DNA of 64,000 bases from Alphaproteobacteria bacterium. Its GTDB lineage: Bacteria; Pseudomonadota; Alphaproteobacteria; SP197. Made by a program: the position numbers and the translations under genes. Shown here piece by piece: positions 23,788 through 33,462 of the stretch. The notes beneath the pieces are model-generated. The model saw only the letters and a program-made list of their open reading frames with translations. It searched no databases and was not told the DNA's origin. The stretch is from assembly GCA_016869675.1 (NCBI GenBank), contig VGDP01000006.1, positions 1-64,000 of the forward strand. Direction: 5' to 3'. Every line of letters starts with the position of its first letter. The stretch's first letter is position 1.

Positions 23788-24986
23788 CCGAACGCCGCGT
23801 GCTGCTGATCGTCGGCGGCGGCATCGCCGCGTACAAGACGCTTGAGCTCGTCCGGCTCTTGCGCAAGGACGGCGTCGCCGTGCGCGCCGTGCTGACCGAG
23901 GACGGCGCGCACTTCGTCACAGCGCTCAGCCTCGCCGCGCTGACCGAGGACAAGGTCTACCAGGACCTGTTCTCGCTGACCGACGAGAGCGAGATGGGGC
24001 ATATCCGCCTCAGCCGCGAGGCGGACCTGGTGGTGGTGGCGCCGGCCAGCGCCGACCGGCTGGCGCGCATGGCCGCGGGCCTGGCCGGCGACCTGGCCGA
24101 CGCGGTGCTGCTGGCCACCGACAAGCCGGTGCTGGTGGCGCCGGCCATGAACGTGCGCATGTGGCGCCACGCGGCGACGCAGCGCAACCTGGCGCGGTTG
24201 CGCGTGGACGGCATCGCGACGGTCGGCCCGACCGAGGGCGACATGGCGTGCGGCGAGTACGGCATGGGTCGCATGGCCGAACCGGTGGTGATCGTCGAGG
24301 CAATCCGCGCGGCGCTCACGACCGGCACGCGTCTGGCCGGCGTGCGCGCGCTGGTAACCAGCGGCCCGACCCACGAGGCGATCGACCCGGTGCGCTACAT
24401 CGCGAACCGGTCGTCGGGCAAGCAGGGGCACGCCATCGCCGACGCGCTGGCGCGGCTGGGCGCCACGGTCACGCTAGTCAGTGGCCCGACCGCGCTGGCC
24501 GACCCGTCCGGCGTGACCACCGTGCGCGTGGAATCGGCGCGCGCCATGCTGGCCGCGTGCGAGGCCGCGCTGCCCGCCGACGTAGCGGTGTGCGCGGCGG
24601 CCGTCGCCGACTGGCGCCCGGCCGAGGCCGCCACGGCCAAACTGAAGAAGAAGGGCAAGGCGCCGCCGCTGGCCCTGGTCGAGAACCCCGACATCCTGGC
24701 CACGCTGGCGGCGCGCAAGAAGGGCCGTCCGCGGCTGGTGGTCGGCTTCGCCGCCGAGACCGAGAACCTGGTCGCTAACGCCTGCGCCAAGCTGGCCAAG
24801 AAGCGCTGCGACTGGATCGTGGCCAACGAGGTGGGCGCCGGCACCGGCACCTTCGGGGGCGACGACAACACCGTGCACTTGGTGCGCGACGGCGCCGCCG
24901 AGGCGTGGCCGCGCGCGACCAAGGCCGAGGTCGCGGCGCGGCTGGCGGAGCGCATCGCGGATCATCTGGCCGGGCGCCGCGCGTGA
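23784..24986 (+). CDS. coaBC: bifunctional phosphopantothenoylcysteine decarboxylase/phosphopantothenate-cysteine ligase
   Basis: [23 protein letters not shown]...[21 protein letters not shown]...PAMNVRMW...[24 protein letters not shown]. Confidence 0.97.
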   Translation: MTERRVLLIVGGGIAAYKTLELVRLLRKDGVAVRAVLTEDGAHFVTALSLAALTEDKVYQDLFSLTDESEMGHIRLSREADLVVVAPASADRLARMAAGLAGDLADAVLLATDKPVLVAPAMNVRMWRHAATQRNLARLRVDGIATVGPTEGDMACGEYGMGRMAEPVVIVEAIRAALTTGTRLAGVRALVTSGPTHEAIDPVRYIANRSSGKQGHAIADALARLGATVTLVSGPTALADPSGVTTVRVESARAMLAACEAALPADVAVCAAAVADWRPAEAATAKLKKKGKAPPLALVENPDILATLAARKKGRPRLVVGFAAETENLVANACAKLAKKRCDWIVANEVGAGTGTFGGDDNTVHLVRDGAAEAWPRATKAEVAARLAERIADHLAGRRA

Positions 24987-25432
24987 CGCCGCCTATCGCC
25001 ATCCGCCGGCTCGACCACGGCCGCGACCTGCCGTTGCCGGACTACGCCACGGCCGCCGCCGCCGGGCTTGACCTGAGGGCGGCAGTCGAGGCGCCGTTGG
25101 TGTTGCTACCGGGCGAACGCGCCTTGGTGCCCACGGGCATCGCGCTCGCGATGCCCGACGGCTACGAGGCGCAGATCCGCCCGCGCTCGGGGCTCGCGCT
25201 GCGCCACGGCGTCACCCAGCTCAACACGCCGGGCACCGTCGACGCGGATTATCGCGGCGAGATTGGCGTGATCCTGATCAACCACGGCCAAGAACCATTC
25301 ACGGTGACGCGCGGCATGCGCGTCGCCCAACTTGTGGTCGCGCCGGTCGCCCGCGTGCGCTGGACCCAGGTCGAGGTTCTGCCCGAGAGCGAGCGCGGCG
25401 CCGGTGGCTTCGGCTCGACCGGGGTGGCGTAA
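24983..25432 (+). CDS. dut: dUTP diphosphatase
   Basis: [67 protein letters not shown]...[10 protein letters not shown]. Confidence 0.97.
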   Translation: MTPPIAIRRLDHGRDLPLPDYATAAAAGLDLRAAVEAPLVLLPGERALVPTGIALAMPDGYEAQIRPRSGLALRHGVTQLNTPGTVDADYRGEIGVILINHGQEPFTVTRGMRVAQLVVAPVARVRWTQVEVLPESERGAGGFGSTGVA

Positions 25433-25530
25433 GGGGCACCGCCATCGCTGCGCGTCACACGGGACGGCGCGGACGCGGGCCTGCTGCGCCGCTGGGCCGC
25501 GGCCGGTGCCCGACGGACGAAGCGTTCTGG

Positions 25531-26565
25531 GTGCGGCTCGGCCGCGCGGGGCACCGGGTCGCCGTGCTCGACATTCCGAAGTGCCCTGTCAGCGCGATCC
25601 CCGCCGGCATTCATCTGTGCGGTTGGCTGGTGCACGGCCGCAGCCACCCGGAACCTGCCAGCCACCCCGCCACGCTGGCCGGCGACGTGGTCGGCCGCTT
25701 CGGCGCCGCGCCGCCCAGCCGTTGCAGCGAAATCGTCGAACCGATGGACGACGCCGAGACGCGCGCGGTCGCCGCCCGGCACTACCTGGCCGCCGAAGCC
25801 TGGGACGTCTTCATGGTCGCGTTCAAGGAGGCTCGCCGCGCCAGCCACATGCTGCGGCATCCGGTGGACCCCGGGCATCCCGCCTTCGACGCCGCGCGTG
25901 ACGTCCGCCTCGGCGCGCCGCCGCTGGCGGTCCAGCAGGCCATCGACGCGGCGCTCGGGCGGCTCCTCGCCCTGGCCGGCAAGGACGCGGCGACCGTCGT
26001 CTTCGCGCTGCTTGAAATGGCGCGCAACGTCACCGGCAAACACCTGCTGGACGATTTGGTCGCGCGCTTCGACCGCGCGCACGGCGCCGGGCGGGACCGT
26101 GCCGCGCCAACCTGTTCCGTGCTGCCGCACAACGAGGCAAGCGGCGCCATCCGCATCCACGTGGCGGGACGCTATCCCGGCGGGACCGTCGCGCCAGCCG
26201 CCGCGTTCGCGAACCTGCGCGGGCAACTGGCGCGCGTCCTGGCCGACCTGACCGACGCCGAGACCGGCCGCCCGGTCGTCGAGGCGGTGATCGAAACCGC
26301 CGAGACCTGGCCGGGCGCGCGCGTCGACATGCTGCCCGACCTGTTCGTCGTGTGGCGCCGGGACCAGCCGTTCCGCGCCATGCGCTCGGCGACCCTCGGC
26401 GTGGTCGAGGGGCCGCTCCCCGCCTACCGGCCGGGCAACCATGTACCGGGCGGTTTCTACGTCGCGGGAGGCACGCAGCGGCCTGCGCCTGGCCGTTCCA
26501 TGGCGGACTTCGCGGGTCTGATCGAAGGTCTCGCGGCCGCGCCGGGCGGTTTGGCACGTCCCTGA
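25531..26565 (+). CDS. alkaline-phosphatase-superfamily-like protein, possibly 5'-truncated/frameshifted
   Basis: VAVLDIPKCPVSAIPAGIHLCGWLVHGRSHPEPASHP...RSATLGVVEGPLPAYRPGNHVPGGFYVAGG resembles AP-superfamily phosphohydrolases; the N-terminal metal-binding region is not in frame. Confidence 0.5.
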   Translation: MRLGRAGHRVAVLDIPKCPVSAIPAGIHLCGWLVHGRSHPEPASHPATLAGDVVGRFGAAPPSRCSEIVEPMDDAETRAVAARHYLAAEAWDVFMVAFKEARRASHMLRHPVDPGHPAFDAARDVRLGAPPLAVQQAIDAALGRLLALAGKDAATVVFALLEMARNVTGKHLLDDLVARFDRAHGAGRDRAAPTCSVLPHNEASGAIRIHVAGRYPGGTVAPAAAFANLRGQLARVLADLTDAETGRPVVEAVIETAETWPGARVDMLPDLFVVWRRDQPFRAMRSATLGVVEGPLPAYRPGNHVPGGFYVAGGTQRPAPGRSMADFAGLIEGLAAAPGGLARP

Positions 26566-26621
26566 CTTTGCGCTACCACTAGGCGGGCCACGATCGCCGC
26601 GGAACCCCGCGCCCGCCGCCC

Positions 26622-27425
26622 ATGACCGATTTCGAGTTCACCGAACAGCAGATGCTGCGCTACGCGCGGCACATCGTGTTGCCCGAAGTGGGCGGCGTCG
26701 GTCAGGCGAAGCTTCTGCGCGCGCGCGTCCTGGTGGTCGGCGCCGGCGGCCTGGGTTCGCCGCTGCTGCTCTACCTCGCCGCGGCGGGCGTCGGCACGCT
26801 GGGCGTGGTCGATTTCGACACGGTGGACCTGACCAACCTGCAGCGCCAGATCATCCACGGCACCGACCGCGTCGGCGAGGCGAAGACCGCCAGCGCCGCG
26901 CGCTCGATCGCTGCGCTGAACCCCGAGGTGCGCGTGATCGAGCACCGCGAGCGACTGGGCGCCGCGAACGCCGTGGCGATCATCGAAGGCTACGACCTGG
27001 TCGCCGACGGCTCCGACAACTTCGCCACGCGCTACCTGGTGAACGACGCGTGCTTCCTGGCCCGGAAGCCGCTGGTCTCCGCCGCCATGATGCGCTTCGA
27101 GGGCCAGCTCACCACCTTCAAGGCGCACGAGCCGGGCAACCACCCGTGCTACCGCTGCCTGTTCAAGGAGGCGCCGCCGCCCGGCCTGGTGCCGTCGTGC
27201 TCCCAGGCCGGCATCTTCGGCGCCATCGCCGGGGTCATGGGCACGCTGCAGGCCGCCGAGGTTCTGAAGGAGATCGTCGGCATCGGCGAATCGCTCTCGG
27301 GCACGCTGGTGCTCTACGACGCGCTGGCGACGCGTTTCGACCGGCTGCGGCTCAAGCGCGACGCGGCGTGCGAGTTGTGCGGCCCGCAGGCAACGATCAA
27401 GGATCTGGCGCACCATGCCGGCTGA
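26622..27425 (+). CDS. HesA/MoeB/ThiF-family adenylyltransferase
   Basis: RYARHIVLPEVGGVGQAKLLRARVLVVGAGGLGSPLLLYLAAAGVGTLGVVDFDTVDLTNLQRQIIH...CYRCLF. Confidence 0.95.
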   Translation: MTDFEFTEQQMLRYARHIVLPEVGGVGQAKLLRARVLVVGAGGLGSPLLLYLAAAGVGTLGVVDFDTVDLTNLQRQIIHGTDRVGEAKTASAARSIAALNPEVRVIEHRERLGAANAVAIIEGYDLVADGSDNFATRYLVNDACFLARKPLVSAAMMRFEGQLTTFKAHEPGNHPCYRCLFKEAPPPGLVPSCSQAGIFGAIAGVMGTLQAAEVLKEIVGIGESLSGTLVLYDALATRFDRLRLKRDAACELCGPQATIKDLAHHAG

Positions 27426-27840
27426 CGCGCCGCCGCCCGCGAAGCTCTCGATCGTCGTGCTGGACGGATCGTACCAGCGCGTGCACTACGCCCTGGCGAT
27501 GGCGGCGGCGCAGCTCGCCATCGGGCGCCTGGCCACGCTGTTCTTCACCATGGGCGCGATCCGCGCGCTGCTCGCGCCGCGGGGCGACGGCGTGCCGGGC
27601 TGGCGCGCGCTCGATGGCGCCGCGCGCGACGACGCCATGGCGGCCAACGGCCTGGCCACGTTCGAGGAGTTGCTCGGCGCCTGCGCCGAGCTGGGTGCGA
27701 CGGTCCTGGTGTGCGACATGGGCCTGAAGGCCGAGGGGTTGACGCGCGCCGACCTGCGCGCCGACCTGACCATCGGCACGGGCGGACTCGTGACGTTCCT
27801 CAACGACGCGCGCGCCGACGGCGCCATGGTCGTGCTGTGA
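27415..27840 (+). CDS. DsrE-family protein
   Basis: HYALAMAAAQLAIGRLATLFFTMGAIRALL...LGATVLVCDMGLKAEGL. Confidence 0.75.
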   Translation: MPADAPPPAKLSIVVLDGSYQRVHYALAMAAAQLAIGRLATLFFTMGAIRALLAPRGDGVPGWRALDGAARDDAMAANGLATFEELLGACAELGATVLVCDMGLKAEGLTRADLRADLTIGTGGLVTFLNDARADGAMVVL

Positions 27841-28286
27841 GCACCTTCCGCGTGCGGCCCGCGCGGCGCGGCGATGCCGCCGAGATCGCGCGCCTGGCGC
27901 GCCAGTTCACCGCCGACGAAGGCGGCGGCAAGGACCCGATGAGCGTCGCGGCGATCCTGCGCCACGGCTTCGGTCCGCGCCGGGTGTTCTGGATCCTGGT
28001 CGCCGCGCGGGGCGCCGACATTCTGGGCTACGCCCTGGTCTATCCGGGCTACGACGCCGGCGAGTCTTCGGTCGGGCTGCACCTGTCGGACCTGTTCGTG
28101 CGCGCGGATGCGCGTCGCCAAGGCGTCGGCCGTGCCCTGATGGACGGGGTCGCCGCCGAGACGAAACGCATCGGCGGCGCCTGGTACACCTGGTTCGTGG
28201 TCAAGACGAACGCCGAAGGCCAGGCGTTCTACGCTCGCCTCGGCGCAAAGGAGCTTCCGAGCCTGCCGCTCTACATCGAGGTCTGA
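27837..28286 (+). CDS. GNAT family N-acetyltransferase
   Basis: VRPARRGDAAEIARLARQF...LSDLFVRADARRQGVGRALMDGVAAETKRIG; GTG start overlapping the previous stop. Confidence 0.88.
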   Translation: MSTFRVRPARRGDAAEIARLARQFTADEGGGKDPMSVAAILRHGFGPRRVFWILVAARGADILGYALVYPGYDAGESSVGLHLSDLFVRADARRQGVGRALMDGVAAETKRIGGAWYTWFVVKTNAEGQAFYARLGAKELPSLPLYIEV

Positions 28287-29500
28287 AGCGCGGGCCGCGC
28301 GCGCCACGCCGTGCGCGTGACGGTCAACATCGCCGCCGCGAGGATCACGTTGAACCCGGCGCCGAGCGCGAGCAGCGTGAGGATCGGGCCGTCGTCGGCG
28401 CCGTCGAAGGCGAGCGCGGCCAGCGGCGGCGCGATCGCCTGGGCCAGCAAGATCGGCATGGCCAGACGACCCATGAGCGCGGCGTAGCCGCGGGCGCCGA
28501 ACAGCGCCAGCGGCACCGTGCCGCGCGCGATGCTCTCGATGCCCACGCCGGAGGCGTAGATCACGATGGCGACGCCGGTGACCGGCAGGCCGAGCGCCAG
28601 CACCGCGAGACCGGCCGCCATCAGCGCGACCGAGGCGACCAGCGTCCACACCGGGTGATGGTGCCGGCTCAGCGCCATCTCGACGACGCGCGCGCCGACC
28701 TGGGCGGGGCCGATCAGCATGCCAAGCGCGACGGCGTCGGCGAGCTCGAGCCCGCGCGCGCGCAGGAACCCGATCAGGTGCACCGACATCACCGCGACCA
28801 GCACCTGCGCCAGCGTCAGGATCGCGGCCAGCAACCACAGGCAGGCGCGGCTTCGCGCCGGGCTCAAGGTCGTCGGCAGCGCGCCGTTGGCGCCGTCACG
28901 GGCGGCGATGTCGTCGCGCGCGGGCGGTGCGGGGATCGCCGCCAGGTGCGCCGGCAGGGCGAGCGCCAGGTGGATCGCGGCGTAGGTCAGGCACGCGCCG
29001 CGCCAGCCGAACGTCTCGACCAGCAGGGTCGTCAACGGCCAGCACACCGTGGACGCGAAGCCGCCGAACAGGGTCAGCACGGTGATGGGCGTGCGCGCCA
29101 GCAGCCCGAACTGCCGGCCCAGCGCGGCGAACGCCGCGTCGTAGAGGCCGATCCCCATGCCGACGCCGAGCACGACCCACGCCGCCAGGAACAGCGGCAG
29201 GCTGGGGGCCAACGCCAGCGCCGCGAGACCAAGGGCGATGACGGCCGAGCTGGCGGCCAGCACCGGACGGCCGCCGCGCGCCTCGATGGCGCGGCCCATG
29301 CGCGGCGACACCAGCCCGGCGACGAACAGCCCGATGCTGAGCCCGCCGACCACCCAGGGGAACGGCCAGCCCGTGTCCTCGGCGATCGCTTGCGCCGTCA
29401 CCGCCGGCAGGTAGTAGGTCGAGCCCCAGGCCAGAATCTGGGTCAGGCCGAGGGTCGAGACCAGGACGAGCGGCGCGCGGGTCACACCTAGGCGCAGCAC
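28271..29500 (-). CDS. MFS transporter (start inferred, GTG 29500 or 29485)
   Basis: LGLTQILAWGSTYYLPAVTAQAIAEDTGW...; 12-TM-like hydrophobicity; overlaps the 3' end of the upstream oxidoreductase. Confidence 0.85.
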   Translation of the reverse strand: MLRLGVTRAPLVLVSTLGLTQILAWGSTYYLPAVTAQAIAEDTGWPFPWVVGGLSIGLFVAGLVSPRMGRAIEARGGRPVLAASSAVIALGLAALALAPSLPLFLAAWVVLGVGMGIGLYDAAFAALGRQFGLLARTPITVLTLFGGFASTVCWPLTTLLVETFGWRGACLTYAAIHLALALPAHLAAIPAPPARDDIAARDGANGALPTTLSPARSRACLWLLAAILTLAQVLVAVMSVHLIGFLRARGLELADAVALGMLIGPAQVGARVVEMALSRHHHPVWTLVASVALMAAGLAVLALGLPVTGVAIVIYASGVGIESIARGTVPLALFGARGYAALMGRLAMPILLAQAIAPPLAALAFDGADDGPILTLLALGAGFNVILAAAMLTVTRTAWRARPALQTSM

Positions 29501-30819
29501 GCCGGAGCGCAACAGCCGGCTGCGACCTCGACCTTGGGGCCGGAGCACACGCCGGTGTCGGGCAGCGCGAGCTGCACCGCGCGCGCCGCCGCGTGGTCGC
29601 CGGCGAGCCAGGCCGCGATCGAGCGCACCTGTTCGTAGCCGGTCGCCATCAGGAAGGTCGGCGCGCGGCCATAGCTCTTCATGCCGGCGATGAAGAAGCC
29701 GGGTTCGGGGTGGGCCAGCTCGACGGCGCCGTGGGGATCGACGGTGCCGCACGAATGCTCGTTGGGGTCGATCAGCGGCGCCAGCGCGCGCGGGCAATCG
29801 AGCGCCGGGTCGAGATCGAGGCGCAGCTCGGTGAGGAACGAAAGATCGGGACGCAGGCCGGTGGCGACCACGAGCTCGTCGACCGCGACGGCGCGGCCGT
29901 CCTCGGCCACGACGCGCAGACCCTCGCCCGCGCGCTCGAGCGCGGCCACGTGGAACGGCGCCACCACCTCGAACGCGTCGCGCTCGACCAGGGCCTTGAG
30001 CCGCTGGCCGATGGCGCTGCGCTCGGGCAGTTCATCCTTGGTGCCGCCGCCGAACACCGCGGCCAGGTCGGCCCGCCGATGCGCCCACACCGGGCGCGGC
30101 GCGCCGGTCTGCTCGGCCAGCGTCGCGAGGTCGATCAGCGTGCCCACGGCCGAGTGGCCGCAGCCCACCACCATGACCCTTCGTCCGGCGTAGCGGTCGC
30201 GCTCGTCGCCCAGCACGTCGGGCATGCCGTAGCGGATGCGCGCGCGCGCCGCCGCTTCGCCGCGCGCCGGCAGACCGCTCGCGCCGGCCGGGTTGGGGTG
30301 GTACCAGGTGCCTGAGGCATCGATCACCGCGCGCGCCAGGATCGAGCCCTCGGTGCCGTCGGCGCGGACAAACCGCACCTCGAAGGGCGCCTCGCCCCGG
30401 CCGGGCGTGCGCATCTTGCCGAAGCGTCGGCGGGCGACGCCCGTGACCCGGTGGTCGAGCCGCAGGTGCCGCGCGATTTCCGGCAGCGCCGCGAGCGGCG
30501 CGAGATAGCGGTCGACGATGTCGCGGCCCGTGGGGAAGTCCTCGGGCTCAGGCGCGGTCCAGCCGCGCTTCTCCAGCAGGTCGGCGGCGGCGCAATCGAT
30601 GTTGAAGCGCCATGGCGAGAACACCGGCACGTGGCCCCAATCGGCGACCGCGTGGCCGACGCGCGGACCGGCCTCGAGCACGATCGGCTCCAGCCCACGC
30701 TCGAGCAGCCGCGCCGCGGCGGCCAAGCCGATCGGTCCGGCGCCGATGACGGCGACCGGCAGGTCGTTCGTCACCGACGATAGGCCGGGACGCGGTGCTT
30801 CGCGGGCGATCTCGTTCAT
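29488..30819 (-). CDS. flavin-dependent (ArsO-like) oxidoreductase with Cys-rich C-terminus
   Basis: VAVIGAGPIGLAAAARLLERGLEPIVLEAG...VMVVGCGHSAVGTLIDL...ends GVCSGPKVEVAAGCCAPACCA. Confidence 0.8.
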   Translation of the reverse strand: MNEIAREAPRPGLSSVTNDLPVAVIGAGPIGLAAAARLLERGLEPIVLEAGPRVGHAVADWGHVPVFSPWRFNIDCAAADLLEKRGWTAPEPEDFPTGRDIVDRYLAPLAALPEIARHLRLDHRVTGVARRRFGKMRTPGRGEAPFEVRFVRADGTEGSILARAVIDASGTWYHPNPAGASGLPARGEAAARARIRYGMPDVLGDERDRYAGRRVMVVGCGHSAVGTLIDLATLAEQTGAPRPVWAHRRADLAAVFGGGTKDELPERSAIGQRLKALVERDAFEVVAPFHVAALERAGEGLRVVAEDGRAVAVDELVVATGLRPDLSFLTELRLDLDPALDCPRALAPLIDPNEHSCGTVDPHGAVELAHPEPGFFIAGMKSYGRAPTFLMATGYEQVRSIAAWLAGDHAAARAVQLALPDTGVCSGPKVEVAAGCCAPACCA

Positions 30820-30886
30820 GGCTCGAGTCCTCTAACAGGGACGATGCATCGAAGGGCGATGGTCACAGGCAAAAAAGAGAGAGCGT

Positions 30887-31240
30887 TCAGGAACACGCCG
30901 ACGGGGCGCAGCCGCGTGCCAAGGACACGGGGGAGCCATCGAGCGCGCGCCCGGCATCGGTCAGCGCGCCGGCGATCTCGAACCACGCTTCGACGGCGAC
31001 GCGGTGGGCGAGACGGCCGCGCTCGGTCATGGTGTAGACCTTACGCCGGCGCCCGCCGGCCGTGGTCTCCTCGGCGGTGACGTAGCCGCCCGCCTCGAAT
31101 TCGCGCAGCGACGGGTAGATCGTGCCCTCGCTGGGCGAGCAGCAGCCGCGGGTCATGGCCTCGACCCGCCGCGCGACCTCGTAGCCGTGCTTCGGCCCTT
31201 CGGCCAGCGCAGCCAGGATGAACAGCTTGCTGAGGCTCAT
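30887..31240 (-). CDS. PadR-family transcriptional regulator with CC motif and Cys-containing C-terminal tail
   Basis: MSLSKLFILAALAEGPKHGYEVARRVEAMTRGCCSPSEGTIYPSLREFEAGGYVTAEE...RGCAPSACS; upstream in-frame ATGs exist (ORF to 31378). Confidence 0.88.
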   Translation of the reverse strand: MSLSKLFILAALAEGPKHGYEVARRVEAMTRGCCSPSEGTIYPSLREFEAGGYVTAEETTAGGRRRKVYTMTERGRLAHRVAVEAWFEIAGALTDAGRALDGSPVSLARGCAPSACS

Positions 31241-31369
31241 CTTGATGGTGCCGGTCCAGTAGGCCCGGCTGGTCAGATCCTGGCCGGCGCGGTCGTTCGG
31301 CCGGGCCGTGACGGCGGTTTGGTCGGTCGTGGGCGTCGAGGTAATCATGCGCATCACATATACATCGCC

Positions 31370-31385
31370 CCTCGACATGTCAAGG
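31370..31385. promoter_or_regulatory. candidate operator: near-perfect palindrome CCTCGACATGTCAAGG upstream of the padR operon
   Basis: Sequence cctcgacatgtcaagg; reverse complement CCTTGACATGTCGAGG (one symmetric mismatched pair); contains ACATGT. Confidence 0.4.
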
Positions 31386-31471
31386 GTCGATGCTTCGCTT
31401 GGGGTCAGCGCTATGGTCAGGCCGGCAGGCGTCGCCTACCGTCGGGGGTGCGCGAAACGACGAGGCACGAC

Positions 31472-31783
31472 ATGGCCCTGGAGCTTCGACCTAACTGCGA
31501 GATGTGCGATGTGGATCTGCCGGCGGCGGTGGTGAACGCGCGCATCTGTTCGTACGAATGCACGTTCTGCGCGGACTGCGTCGAGACCAGGCTGATGAAC
31601 GTGTGCCCCAACTGCGGCGGCGGCTTCGTGCCGCGCCCGATCCGGCTGGCGACCGCGTGGCGTCCGGGCGTATCGGCCGCCGACCAGCCGCCGGCGACCC
31701 AGCGGCGCCACCTCAAGTACCCGCTCGACGACATCGCCCGCCATATCGCCCGCATCCGGACCATCACGCCGGAGCGTCGCTAG
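31472..31783 (+). CDS. DUF1272-like cysteine-rich protein
   Basis: MALELRPNCEMCDVDLPAAVVNARICSYECTFCADCVETRLMNVCPNCGGGFVPRP. Confidence 0.85.
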   Translation: MALELRPNCEMCDVDLPAAVVNARICSYECTFCADCVETRLMNVCPNCGGGFVPRPIRLATAWRPGVSAADQPPATQRRHLKYPLDDIARHIARIRTITPERR

Positions 31784-31786
31784 CCG

Positions 31787-32305
31787 GTGACGAAGATCCT
31801 CGAGACCGAGAGGCTGCTGTTGCGCCGTCTGGAACCCGGTGATCTGGACGCGCTGGCGCGGCTCTACGCCGACCCGGAGGTACGACGCTACTACCCGGAA
31901 GGCACGCTCGACTGCGCCCAAACCAAGGACGAGCTCGACTGGTTCGTGGCCGGCGATCCCGACCACCCGGATCTCGGCCTGTGGGCGACGATACTCAAGG
32001 CGGAGGATCGCTTCATCGGCCGCTGCGGCCTGATCCCGTGGACCATCGACGGCGTCGCGGAGGTCGAGGTCGCCTATCTGATCGACAAGGCGTACTGGGG
32101 CCGCGGCCTGGGCGCGGAAGCCGCGCGCGGGCTGGTGCGTCACGCCGTCGACAACCTGGGGCTTGCCCGCCTCATCGCCCAGATCGACCCGGCGAACGAA
32201 GCCTCGGCGCGCACGGCGCGGGCCGCCGGCCTGGCCTTCGAGCGCACGGCGACCGTCGAGGGATCGTCGTTCGCCCTCTACGCGGTCGGCCGCGCGGCGC
32301 CTTAG
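31787..32305 (+). CDS. GNAT family N-acetyltransferase (RimJ/RimL-like)
   Basis: ILETERLLLRRLEPGDLDALARLYADPEVRRYYPEG...AYLIDKAYWGRGLGAEAARGLVRHA. Confidence 0.93.
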   Translation: MTKILETERLLLRRLEPGDLDALARLYADPEVRRYYPEGTLDCAQTKDELDWFVAGDPDHPDLGLWATILKAEDRFIGRCGLIPWTIDGVAEVEVAYLIDKAYWGRGLGAEAARGLVRHAVDNLGLARLIAQIDPANEASARTARAAGLAFERTATVEGSSFALYAVGRAAP

Positions 32306-32318
32306 TCCAGCGTGACGC

Positions 32319-33305
32319 CTACAGCATCGTGTCGATGACGCGGTCGGGTGGTTTGTGGCCGTCGGCGAAGGTCTTGATGTTGATGATGACCTTCTCGCCC
32401 ATGTCGATGCGGCCCTCGATGGTGGCCGAGCCCATGTGCGGCAGCAGCACGACGTTGTCGAGCTTCAGCAGCTTGGGGTTGACCGCCGGTTCGTGTTCGA
32501 ACACGTCGAGCCCGGCGCCGGCGATCTCCTTGGCCATCAGCTTGCGCGTCAGGCTCGCCTCGTCGATCACCTCGCCGCGGCTGGTGTTGACCACGTAGCA
32601 GTGCGGCTTCAACAGCTCCAACCGGCGCGCCGACAAGAGGTGGAACGTGGCCGGCGTGTGCGGGCAGTTGACCGAGATGATGTCCATGCGCGCCAGCATC
32701 TGGTCCAGGCTGTCCCAGTATGTCGCCTCGACCTCGGCCTCGACGTCCTCGGGCAGGCGTCGGCGGTTGTGGTAGTGGATGGCCAGCCCGAAGCCGCGCG
32801 CGCGCCGCGCCACCGCCAGCCCGATGCGACCCATGCCGACGATGCCCAGACGCTTGCCCCAGATGCGGTGGCCGAGCATCGAGGTCGGGCTCCAGCCGCC
32901 CCACTTGCCCGAGCGCATCAGCCGCTCGCCCTCGGCGAGCCGGCGTGGCACCGCCAGGATCAGCGCCATGGTCATGTCGGCGGTGTCCTCGGTCAGCACG
33001 CCCGGCGTGTTGGTCACGGTGATGCCGCGCTGGCGCGCCGTGGCCAGGTCGATGTGATCGACACCGGTGCCGAAGCTGGCGATCAGCCGAAGCTCGGGGT
33101 TGGCGAAGGCCAGAACCTTGGAATCGATGCGGTCCGTCACCGTGGGGACCAGGACGTGCGCGGCCTTGACCGCCGCCACCAGCTCGTCCTGGCCCATGGG
33201 GTGATCGTCCTCGTTCAGGCGGACGTCGAACAGCTCTTTCAGCCGGGCCTCGATGGCCTCCGGCAGCTTGCGCGTGACGATGACGAGGGGCCGCTTGCGG
33301 GCCAT
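32319..33305 (-). CDS. D-2-hydroxyacid dehydrogenase (glyoxylate/hydroxypyruvate reductase type)
   Basis: LIASFGTGVDHIDLATARQRGITVTNTPGVLTEDTADMTMALIL...LGIVGMGRIGLAVARRARGFGL. Confidence 0.95.
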   Translation of the reverse strand: MARKRPLVIVTRKLPEAIEARLKELFDVRLNEDDHPMGQDELVAAVKAAHVLVPTVTDRIDSKVLAFANPELRLIASFGTGVDHIDLATARQRGITVTNTPGVLTEDTADMTMALILAVPRRLAEGERLMRSGKWGGWSPTSMLGHRIWGKRLGIVGMGRIGLAVARRARGFGLAIHYHNRRRLPEDVEAEVEATYWDSLDQMLARMDIISVNCPHTPATFHLLSARRLELLKPHCYVVNTSRGEVIDEASLTRKLMAKEIAGAGLDVFEHEPAVNPKLLKLDNVVLLPHMGSATIEGRIDMGEKVIINIKTFADGHKPPDRVIDTML

Positions 33306-33462
33306 GGGCTGCTCCGTGGGCTCGACCGCGCCGACGGGCGCGCGCCGCGTCGACGGCTTGGTTTAACAAACGGCTCGACGCCGCACAATCGGTCGACGCG
33401 AACCGCGCCGACCCGCTCGCCCGCCGGTCACCGGCGGTACCCGCCCCGCGCGCGCCCTACTG

